NCBI RefSeq assembly: GCF_004115975.1 | Contig: NZ_SDDZ01000020.1 | Coordinates: forward strand, 1-58,869 | From: Gelidibacter gilvus | GTDB taxonomy: Bacteria; Bacteroidota; Bacteroidia; Flavobacteriales; Flavobacteriaceae | Reading direction: 5' to 3' | Length of the DNA stretch: 58,869 nt | Shown: positions 51,991-58,869 of the stretch, piece after piece | Layout: every line of letters begins with the position of its first letter | Position numbering within the stretch: the stretch's first letter is position 1 | Made by a program: the position numbers and the translations under genes | Notes under the pieces: model-generated | Told to the model about the DNA's origin: nothing | Databases searched by the model: none | What the model saw: only the letters and a program-made list of their open reading frames with translations

Positions 51991-53931
51991 TTAATCTATA
52001 ATAATAAATTCTGAACGTCTGTTTTTCTGATGCTCTTCGGCAGAACATGGAACCCCATTGGTACAGTTGTTCACTAGTTTGCTCTCTCCAAATCCGACGG
52101 CTTGCAATCTCGATTCTGGGACGCCATTTTCAACCAAATATTTTAAGGTGGAGGTCGCACGACGTTGTGAAAGCCCTTTATTATAGGCATCATTTCCTCT
52201 ACTATCAGTATGTGAACGGATCTCCAATCTCAAGTTTGGATATTGGTTGAGAACCGCCAAGACTTTTTCCAGTTCCACTTGAGCGTCATTTCTAATATCG
52301 GATTTATCAAAATCAAAATAGATGATCGGGATGTTCAATACCTTGGCCAAGTCGGTTCCAGGAACCAAGGCAACTTCGTTGGTCTGCAATTGGAAGTTGA
52401 ACTGCTGGTGCTCAAGATTTGGTTTAGACAGGACCTCATCGGAATCGTAAGTTTTCTTGGACACTTTCACAAAATAGGTTTCGAATTTATCGGTCTCAAC
52501 CGTATAAAAGCCTTCGCCGTTGGTCTGTACCTGTTTATAGATCTTATTGTTGGAATCGGTCAGCACGATAGTAGCGCCACCAATAGGCAGTTCGGTCTGC
52601 TTGTCAGTGACATAGCCATCGATTTGTGCAAAATAGAGATCTATGATTGGAGCTGTCTCCAAGAATGTATAAATATTATCGTAAACAAAGGTGTTTCCAG
52701 TTTCCGAACGGTTAGAACTTATAAAACCCCTTTGGCTCGACTGATCTATACCAAAGGCAAAATCATCGGCATAGGTATTAATGGGAGCGCCAACGTTCAA
52801 TAGGTTGCCAAAGCCATCATCCTTGATCTTGACATAGAACACATCTAGACCGCCCAATCCAAAATGGCCATCAGATGAGAAATACAGTTCGTGGTCTGCA
52901 GAAACAAACGGGAAGGTTTCCTTACCTCTCGTATTGATTTCCGGTCCCAAATTAATTGGTTCCCCAATGCTTCCATCGGTATTGATAGTGGACACATAGA
53001 GATCTGACTCTCCAAAGCCTCCAGGACGGTCCGATGAAAAATAAAGCTTTGTGCCATTTGGACTCAATGCCGGGTGTGCGCTGGAAAAATGATCACTGTT
53101 GATGGACAGTTCTTCTGCTTCCTGCCATTTGTTGTTTATTTTTTCTGACCTATAGATCTTTAATTTTTGATCGTCCTTTCTGTTCTTGGCGGTGATATTG
53201 CTCCGTGTAAAATACATGGTATTGTTATCTGCCGTAAATACAGGTGACGATTCGTGGAATTTACTGTTCAAGGTCCCCGTAAGTTTTTCAGAATGGCCAA
53301 GAGCCTGGTTCAGGGAATCCACTTCGATGCTGTAAAGTGATAAAAAACTCAGACCGTCCCAAGCACTCCTCTTGTTCAAAAACGTTTTGGTGTCGCTCGT
53401 TGATGCATAGTAAAGGGTGTTCCCCGATTTGAAATAACCAAAGGAGATCTTATCTTCATCATAGACCTTTGCTAGGGCTTCCATCTCGTACCTTCCTGAG
53501 TTCTGTTGAATCAGATCGGCATAGTTCCGTGCATTTCTTCCAGATTTCAAACCACTTTTAGCCGTGAAGGTATCGTAATAATTTGAAGCATCAACAGTGT
53601 TCCCGGTGGCTTTTAGAGCTTGGGAATAGCGTAGATAAACGATGTCGTTCTCAGGTTCTGGGTTCAGTTCAAACAAGCGTCCGTACCATTTTACAGCCTG
53701 GTCATATTGCGCGTTAAAATAATAACTGTTGGCCAGTTTCGTAAAAAGCTCGTCAGATTGATGGCCTTTTTCGGCAACTTCCAGATAGATCTTTTGGGCA
53801 TTGACAAAATCCAATTGCGCGTAGTTTTCTGCAGCTTTCTCCAATTTTTTATCCTGTCCCTGAACCAAGGCCATACTTGAAAAACCGAGAAAAAACAAAA
53901 AGAAACTATATATGGTAATACTATTTTTCAT
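51991..53931 (-). CDS. OmpA family protein with TPR and PD40 repeats
   Basis: It has 646 residues. A signal peptide (about 1-25) is followed by TPR-like helices (about 30-130), a beta-propeller of PD40 type (about 165-400; HPALSPNGTKLYFSSDRPGG is one blade), a CarboxypepD_reg-like/CNA-type beta domain (about 430-520) and a C-terminal OmpA domain that binds peptidoglycan (IIYFDFDKSDIRNDAQVELE, EIRSHTDSRGNDAYNKGLSQ, about 535-646). In Flavobacteriia this type goes with PorP/SprF genes; such proteins are thought to anchor T9SS surface parts. It is the last gene of the five-gene operon, 20 bases after PorP/SprF. Confidence 0.95.
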   Translation of the reverse strand: MKNSITIYSFFLFFLGFSSMALVQGQDKKLEKAAENYAQLDFVNAQKIYLEVAEKGHQSDELFTKLANSYYFNAQYDQAVKWYGRLFELNPEPENDIVYLRYSQALKATGNTVDASNYYDTFTAKSGLKSGRNARNYADLIQQNSGRYEMEALAKVYDEDKISFGYFKSGNTLYYASTSDTKTFLNKRSAWDGLSFLSLYSIEVDSLNQALGHSEKLTGTLNSKFHESSPVFTADNNTMYFTRSNITAKNRKDDQKLKIYRSEKINNKWQEAEELSINSDHFSSAHPALSPNGTKLYFSSDRPGGFGESDLYVSTINTDGSIGEPINLGPEINTRGKETFPFVSADHELYFSSDGHFGLGGLDVFYVKIKDDGFGNLLNVGAPINTYADDFAFGIDQSSQRGFISSNRSETGNTFVYDNIYTFLETAPIIDLYFAQIDGYVTDKQTELPIGGATIVLTDSNNKIYKQVQTNGEGFYTVETDKFETYFVKVSKKTYDSDEVLSKPNLEHQQFNFQLQTNEVALVPGTDLAKVLNIPIIYFDFDKSDIRNDAQVELEKVLAVLNQYPNLRLEIRSHTDSRGNDAYNKGLSQRRATSTLKYLVENGVPESRLQAVGFGESKLVNNCTNGVPCSAEEHQKNRRSEFIIID

Positions 53932-53951
53932 GACATCTTTTTTAAATACAA

Positions 53952-54896
53952 TTAAAAGAACCTTGGATTTACTTTCGCTCTCATCCTTGTGCCAAGTTCA
54001 AAGCGAAGAAATATCTCGTGCGAGCCATCATTATAATTCCCCAGTGCAGTGGTATCGTAATCATAGGAATAGCCAATCATGATATGGTCTGAGATCTGGA
54101 ATCCTGCCAGGGCACTTACTGCGGCGTCCAAGCGATAAGCCAGACCAAAAGTTAGGTTATCGTTCAACAGGGCATTCGCCGAAAAATCAAGCGCCAAGGG
54201 GGCTCCGACGACGGCTTTGGCCAAGATGGCCGGTTTAAGTTTAAAGTTCGGATTGATATCGAACACATAGCCTCCTATGAGATAAATATGAGTCTTTTCG
54301 GTGGCGGTGGACACTTGAACATCGTCGTAATGTTGGGTCTCCAACATATTAGGCGATGAAAGCCCCACGTACCATTTTTCCGTATGCAGATAAAGTCCAA
54401 CCCCAACTACCGGAGAGCTGTTGTTCTGTTGCCTAAGGTCATAATCGTTGGGATCGTAGATATTCAATTTATTCGGATCCAAGTCCCAAATGGAGACCCC
54501 GCCCTTCATCCCAAAGGACAGTTTCAAGTCGTTTGCCATGGGTATGGTATAAGAAAAATCTGCAGTGACCAGGCTCTCCGATGAGGGACCAATCTGATCG
54601 CTGGTAAAACCAAGTCCCAGTCCCACACCTTTCACACCTATTGGCGAGTGCATTGAGAAATTAAGCGTTTTTGGAGCACCGTCCAAGCCAACCCATTGGT
54701 TTCTATAGACCCCAAGAATACTTAAAGAGCCACGTGAACCTACATAGGCAGGATTGACACTTATGGTATTGTACATGTATTGGGTATACTGAGAGTCCTG
54801 TTGTGCCTGGGCAGAAGGTAACATGAACAGCAGACTTCCGAACAATACGAGAACAAGTAAATTTGATTTTTTAATAGTCATAGGAATTCGATTCAT
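53952..54896 (-). CDS. PorP/SprF family T9SS outer-membrane protein
   Basis: It has 314 residues. Signal peptide is followed by the family start QQDSQYTQYMYNTISVNPAY and GSRGSLSILGVYRNQWVGLDGAP (about 30-70). The rest is a barrel of about 14 strands. SprF is needed in F. johnsoniae to attach the adhesin SprB, and PorP is needed for T9SS in Porphyromonas. Each type B adhesin often has its own SprF-like partner next to it; here this is the C-terminal CHU_C protein whose stop codon is one base before this start. The start at 54896 is therefore favoured over the Met five codons later. Confidence 0.95.
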   Translation of the reverse strand: MNRIPMTIKKSNLLVLVLFGSLLFMLPSAQAQQDSQYTQYMYNTISVNPAYVGSRGSLSILGVYRNQWVGLDGAPKTLNFSMHSPIGVKGVGLGLGFTSDQIGPSSESLVTADFSYTIPMANDLKLSFGMKGGVSIWDLDPNKLNIYDPNDYDLRQQNNSSPVVGVGLYLHTEKWYVGLSSPNMLETQHYDDVQVSTATEKTHIYLIGGYVFDINPNFKLKPAILAKAVVGAPLALDFSANALLNDNLTFGLAYRLDAAVSALAGFQISDHIMIGYSYDYDTTALGNYNDGSHEIFLRFELGTRMRAKVNPRFF

Positions 54897-54897
54897 G

Positions 54898-56145
54898 TTA
54901 TTCAGAACTTAGGTATAAAAATCCAGCTTGCTTATGAAAATTTTGTTCCGCTTCTAAACCATATTGATATTCTAGGATATAATAGTAGGTACCAAAAGGT
55001 AATTTTTCAGAGTTTTTAAATGTCAGACGACCGGATGAAAAGCCATCAAAAACGTTGCCGCTGACGCCATAATTGGTGGTCTCGTAAACCTTTACCCCCC
55101 AGCGGTTAAAAATCTGGACCTTAAGGTTATTGGCGCACTGGTTGCTGTTGGACAGATCGATCAGGAAAAAATCGTTCTTGCCATCGCCATTGGGCGTCAC
55201 CGAGTTATATACAACAATGTTACACGGTAGCACAAGATTGGATTTGACACGGGCAAAAGTAAAGACGCCATAATCGTTGACTGCCGTTGTAACGGTCTGG
55301 TTATCGATATCGATGGCACCACCTTCGTCCACCCACATGTTTGTGGCAGCGTTCCAGCGTACAATGGTCAAGTCGCCCAGTTCTGCACCGGCGATCATTG
55401 AAGCCGGCGTGGTCACATCTCTCCAAGAAAGTGTGATCAGGCCATTATCGGTACTGCTGCTGTTTTTTTCTATGGTCCAATATTCCTGGTTGTCAATTTC
55501 CTTGATCACGCCAGCTTTGAGTGCATGCGGGTAAAGAGCATCGGAATTCTCAAAAAAGTATTTGCCCTCAAAAAAAGCATCGGCGTTCTCGGGATCGGAA
55601 ATCCCCGCAAAACGATAGTAACCACCATCACCGATCGGGAAGGTGAATTCTCCTTCGCCCACCTTATTTACAGGACCGTCCACGTGACTACCGTCTGAAG
55701 TATTGCTATGGTAACCGTTGGTATTGAAAGTTATTTCGCCACCAAAATTGTCGTTGTCCACAATGCCATCATAAAAATCGGATTCACCACTAATATGTAA
55801 GTGCCCCAATAATTGGAATGGCACCGCATGGCTGGAATTGTTGAAATAAACGTTATAGAGGTAACTGATCTTTGTACCACTGAGCATCTGGTCAGAACTT
55901 CCGATAAATCGGGTAAGTCCCGTATTTAAGTGAAAATCTACGATGCCATCGTTGTTAAAGTGATTGTAGATGAAAGCATCCCCATCGTTAAAATACGACC
56001 CCGTGGCAAGGTTGTCAAAACGCTCGACTGTTGAGAACTGGGTGGCTTCACTGACGTAAAGTATCCCTCCATTGCTGGTCTGCGCCATCATATTAAAAGT
56101 AATGAGCAGGAAAAAACTGATATGGAATATAGAATTTTTCATCAT
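54898..56145 (-). CDS. T9SS type B sorting domain surface protein
   Basis: It has 415 residues, a signal peptide (MMKNSIFHISFFLLITFNMMA) and a long beta-rich region without a named domain. The C-terminus is a complete type B sorting (gliding motility-associated, CHU_C) domain: YNSVTPNGDGKNDFFLIDL, VQIFNRWGVKVYETTNYG, LPFGTYYYILEYQYG and KQAGFLYLSSE (about 320-415). Such proteins leave the cell through T9SS and stay on the surface. Its ATG overlaps the stop codon of the gene before it (TAATG), so the two are translationally coupled. Confidence 0.95.
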   Translation of the reverse strand: MMKNSIFHISFFLLITFNMMAQTSNGGILYVSEATQFSTVERFDNLATGSYFNDGDAFIYNHFNNDGIVDFHLNTGLTRFIGSSDQMLSGTKISYLYNVYFNNSSHAVPFQLLGHLHISGESDFYDGIVDNDNFGGEITFNTNGYHSNTSDGSHVDGPVNKVGEGEFTFPIGDGGYYRFAGISDPENADAFFEGKYFFENSDALYPHALKAGVIKEIDNQEYWTIEKNSSSTDNGLITLSWRDVTTPASMIAGAELGDLTIVRWNAATNMWVDEGGAIDIDNQTVTTAVNDYGVFTFARVKSNLVLPCNIVVYNSVTPNGDGKNDFFLIDLSNSNQCANNLKVQIFNRWGVKVYETTNYGVSGNVFDGFSSGRLTFKNSEKLPFGTYYYILEYQYGLEAEQNFHKQAGFLYLSSE

Positions 56146-57641
56146 TAATTTTTAAATTTTCCTCTACTATGGATCATAGGGTTGGTTACCGCAGGGATTA
56201 ATATATTCAGCTTATGATCTTCTACCTCTCCTGTATTTACCGTTTCGGTAGGACTGATATTAGGTGTTTCTGAAAGTCTCAGTCTTATAAATGTACCATA
56301 CGCTACGCGCGAAGGAGGAACCGTCCATTCCATGACCACACTTCCTGGAAGACCTCCGGTTGAAGGCGCAAAAATCTCTATTTTTTCACTGGGATCAAAA
56401 GTACCGCTTCGGTCAAAGTCAATCCATCCTGCAATATAACCATCTCTACGACTACTGTAAGGGATGGTTGCAGTAATAAGGGAATTTGGCACATACACCT
56501 TATAAGAGTATGTTTTAAGTGCCTCTGGCCAAGCATCTTCTTCAAGTGTTCCTGCATCCCCATGGTTATTATCGCCCATCGCATCGTTTGAATATAACGG
56601 AACCCGTTCCGTATCAGGTGCTGTACTGCCCAAATGACTTAATTCAGCATTAGGGATTAAGCCTCCTGGTTGGTAAGCTAAAGTGTTGATATTGGTCGCA
56701 GCACTACTTCCTGCAGGGACTGGTGCAATACCATCCCCACTAAAATTCAATCTTTGAATCAGGTGCATTGGATAGCCATAAGACTCCGGTGCATCTCCGC
56801 CATCCACATCGGGAGGCAATAAGCCCAAGGCTATGGCAGTTAATCCACCTCCTTTAATTATGGCATCAACGGTCACAGAAAGATCGGGATTAGTAGCAGC
56901 CTTATTATAGGCAGATTCATTGAACTTTAAAAAGGATACTGCCATGGTTCCTTGATCATTTCCTCTAAGAAATTTCATGGTTCTCCTTGAAGTTGCTACG
57001 CTTCCAACATTTACAATCTCTTTTCTAACAGTATAAGGACCAGATGATAAATTTTTATTGACTTCCACTAAGGTCCAATCGCCATCCGCAGTTGTATGAA
57101 TATATTCTCGACCATTAACCTGTGCTAAAGACTCTGCATCAGCCACAACCAATCCTGCAAGTCTTACCGGCACACCATCTATCGAGGCTTTGCATACAAT
57201 ACTCATTGTGATAGTGTTATCATCAACCTCGTTTCTAATTCCTGACACCAACTTATTGTCAGTACCAGTTCCTCCAATATGATACAAATCATCGAGATAA
57301 TCTCCTGACCAATTTCCTGGTGCATAAGATATAATTCCCCCTCCTGATATAGCCGTGATCTCAGCTTCGATACATAGCCATTGGTCAAGTCCTAATGGAA
57401 TGGAGGCATAAGATTTGGCACCCACGGCCAACGCTTGACCATGTCTTCCATGAGGGAAGTCAGCTTGGCTGTTAGACCCCCAAGTCAACCATAATACATC
57501 ATCGATATACGGGCTAGAGCCACCAGTTGCAAAGGAGGCCGTCACTACTCGATTTTGATAGCATTGTGCTTGCAACTTGTTATAAGTTGCAAGCATTATT
57601 AATGCTATACCTAATAGGATAGGTTTTGTTTTAAAGTACAT
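56145..57641 (-). CDS. CshA/GEVED domain adhesin-like protein
   Basis: From the ATG at 57641 (MYFKTKPILLG) it has 498 residues; the upstream TTG is less likely. After a signal peptide (about 1-25) comes a domain like the N-terminal fibrillar CshA type (SSPYIDDVLWLTWGSNSQAD and onward, about 35-270). Next is a Ca-binding-like segment, and last a GEVED domain (about 385-485: GYIAGWIDFDRSGTFDPSEK, and TGEVEDHKLNI). No sorting domain is seen at its C-terminus, which ends after a short tail. It may be held by the coupled type B protein, whose start overlaps its stop. Confidence 0.85.
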   Translation of the reverse strand: MYFKTKPILLGIALIMLATYNKLQAQCYQNRVVTASFATGGSSPYIDDVLWLTWGSNSQADFPHGRHGQALAVGAKSYASIPLGLDQWLCIEAEITAISGGGIISYAPGNWSGDYLDDLYHIGGTGTDNKLVSGIRNEVDDNTITMSIVCKASIDGVPVRLAGLVVADAESLAQVNGREYIHTTADGDWTLVEVNKNLSSGPYTVRKEIVNVGSVATSRRTMKFLRGNDQGTMAVSFLKFNESAYNKAATNPDLSVTVDAIIKGGGLTAIALGLLPPDVDGGDAPESYGYPMHLIQRLNFSGDGIAPVPAGSSAATNINTLAYQPGGLIPNAELSHLGSTAPDTERVPLYSNDAMGDNNHGDAGTLEEDAWPEALKTYSYKVYVPNSLITATIPYSSRRDGYIAGWIDFDRSGTFDPSEKIEIFAPSTGGLPGSVVMEWTVPPSRVAYGTFIRLRLSETPNISPTETVNTGEVEDHKLNILIPAVTNPMIHSRGKFKN

Positions 57642-57647
57642 AGTCAA

Positions 57648-58869
57648 TTAAGGTTTTACAGAGAATACAATGTTCATAAAGGAAGCCATCGTGACATCTG
57701 CACCAGCTCTGATGGTGTAGGTCAATATTCCTCCATCGTCGACCACTACATTATCGAAAACAGTAGTATCGTACCACGTGATAAAATAATCCAACTCACT
57801 GGCTGGCAACACTGGTAAGCTCGTCGTAGCGCCTGGGTTCCACGCAGCTGGTGAACCAAACTGATCACTGTATTTGTCATAAAGGTTGATAGTTCCAAAA
57901 GTATCACCGGATGGTACTTGATCTGCAGCAGTATAAACAACAACAGAAGGCATATAAAAGAACGTAGGCATGGCCGCTTTTAACTGCTTTATAACGCCAG
58001 ATGTTCTATCTATCACTAAAATGTCATCCTGAAAAGTGCCAGGTTGCAATCCAGTCAGCGCTAAAGTAGCTGTGGCGCTTGTAGCGATTGCCGTAGCCTT
58101 GATTAATGTCCCACCCAATTGAACAGCATCTGCTGTAGCATCAACGTTTAATCCGTTGTTGGCTTGAACGTCCAAAGCATTGGTTGTTGTGTTTTTCACC
58201 ATCCCAGCACCAGCAACATCAGCATGAACTTTTGCAGGGGTTACTGCTGCATCCGCCAACTTAACCGTGGTGATACCAGCGTCTGCAACCCTGATATTGG
58301 CATCTAATAGTGTTGCTCCTGTACCATCTGTAACGGTAATGGAAGTGTCACCCGCGGTTAGGTCTTTAGGGTCTACAACGCCATGTGGACCTTGTGGACC
58401 TTCTGGGCCTGTTGGACCTGTTAAATCTGAAGAGGTATAGGTTGTATTATTGGTATAGGTAATAGTAAATGTACCATCACCATTATCAACAATAGAGTCA
58501 ATTCCAATTCCGTTGGTACCTGCAGTTCCAGTTGCTCCGGTTGCTCCAACTGGACCGATTGGACCGGTTGCTCCTGGAAGACCTTGTGGGCCTTGTGCAC
58601 CATCTTGACCATCAGCACCTGCTGGGCCTTGTGGACCTGCTGGACCTGTAGCTCCAACTGCACCGGCTGGGCCTTGTGCCCCCTGAATTCCTTGATCACC
58701 TTGGTCTCCCTTTTCACCAGGTATTCCTTGAGGACCTTGATTGCCTTGTGGACCCTGTGCTCCATCGGCACCATTATTTCCATCAGCACCTGCTGGGCCT
58801 TGTGGACCTGTTGCTCCTTGAGGACCTTGATCTCCTGTATCACCTTTCGGACCTTGTGCTCCAGCTGGA
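57648..58869 (-). CDS. Collagen-like surface protein (5' end outside window)
   Basis: The frame is open to the right edge of the window, so the N-terminus is missing. From the edge, about 39 Gly-X-Y triplets run (GPQGPAGADGNNG, GIPGEKGDQGDQG, GPIGPVGATGATG), interrupted near 58515 by a non-collagen segment (GIDSIVDNGDGTFTITYTNN), a second short GPTGPEGPQGPHG run, and then a C-terminal domain of about 240 residues without cysteines or a clear sorting signal. A shorter start inside (58259) would lose the collagen part and is not favoured. It is the first visible gene of the operon; the next begins 6 bases after its stop. Confidence 0.9.
   Translation of the reverse strand, partial: PAGAQGPKGDTGDQGPQGATGPQGPAGADGNNGADGAQGPQGNQGPQGIPGEKGDQGDQGIQGAQGPAGAVGATGPAGPQGPAGADGQDGAQGPQGLPGATGPIGPVGATGATGTAGTNGIGIDSIVDNGDGTFTITYTNNTTYTSSDLTGPTGPEGPQGPHGVVDPKDLTAGDTSITVTDGTGATLLDANIRVADAGITTVKLADAAVTPAKVHADVAGAGMVKNTTTNALDVQANNGLNVDATADAVQLGGTLIKATAIATSATATLALTGLQPGTFQDDILVIDRTSGVIKQLKAAMPTFFYMPSVVVYTAADQVPSGDTFGTINLYDKYSDQFGSPAAWNPGATTSLPVLPASELDYFITWYDTTVFDNVVVDDGGILTYTIRAGADVTMASFMNIVFSVKP

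Noticed and set aside
58421-58843. Open frame on the minus strand with KVLKEQQVHKAQQ-like repeats
   Set aside because: It is a shifted reading of the Gly-X-Y triplets of the collagen-like gene.

Overview
The window is a chromosomal segment of a member of the Bacteroidota, almost certainly family Flavobacteriaceae. The support is AT-rich DNA, promoters of the TTTG/TTG-N17-23-TAnnTTTG type, A-rich leaders in place of Shine-Dalgarno sequences, and a type IX secretion (T9SS) type B / PorP-SprF / OmpA surface operon. The gene set thrS-infC-rpmI-rplT and tgt-LptF/G-EamA-accA-dnaB also fits. Genus cannot be fixed from what is visible. There is no phage, IS element or CRISPR array.

Layout. (1) 1-790: no protein gene. 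Three tandem promoters point out of the left edge, as expected for a strong stable-RNA (probably rRNA) operon just outside, and behind them lies a GC-rich, hairpin-rich stretch. (2) 0.8-4.2 kb: threonyl-tRNA synthetase, IF-3 (no standard start codon; AUA or AUU inferred), L35 and L20, ending in a strong terminator. (3) 4.5-15.3 kb, minus strand: GNAT acetyltransferase, an EF-hand protein coupled to a membrane class III nucleotide cyclase, a secreted conserved protein, an AI-2E permease, DnaB, AccA, an EamA permease, an LptF/G permease and a Tgt that lacks the three zinc cysteines. (4) 15.6-22.7 kb: split transketolase, a repeat-rich gap with a 91-bp tandem repeat, an outer-membrane barrel protein, an FKBP lipoprotein, an S4 RNA-binding protein, a phosphoribosyltransferase, shikimate kinase, tRNA-Lys(TTT) and DoxX. 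(5) 23.4-44.9 kb, nearly all plus strand: an accessory stress-and-detoxification stretch. It holds an M28 peptidase, SDR, catalase, a DIP1984 protein, FMN reductase, YceI, a DsbA-like protein, Dps, a RaiA/HPF-like protein, TRIC channel, pirin and a membrane-bound AraC regulator. It continues with a DUF6448 / HMA / P1B-ATPase metal cassette, a ring-cleavage dioxygenase / esterase / cupin operon, cytosine deaminase, an MFS permease and MgtC. (6) 45-51.6 kb: patatin-barrel phospholipase, FUSC-family protein and a membrane-anchored FMN glutamate-synthase-like protein. (7) 52-58.9 kb, minus strand: a five-gene surface operon (collagen-like protein cut by the window edge, CshA/GEVED adhesin, T9SS type B protein, PorP/SprF, PD40-OmpA) with start/stop overlaps.

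How the genes work together. Regions 2-4 are housekeeping (translation, replication, fatty-acid initiation, tRNA modification, pentose phosphate and aromatic pathways). Region 5 reads as protection against peroxide, electrophiles/quinones, metals and starvation. Region 7 builds a surface structure exported by Sec and T9SS and anchored at the outer membrane and peptidoglycan. No single wholly new system is certain. The least ordinary items are the EF-hand/cyclase pair, the DUF6448-HMA-ATPase cassette with a CPG metal motif, the zinc-cysteine-less Tgt, the AUA/AUU-start infC, the GC-rich element behind the tandem promoters, the 91-bp hairpin repeat, and a Crp/Fnr-like palindrome placed like a class II activator site before the SDR gene.
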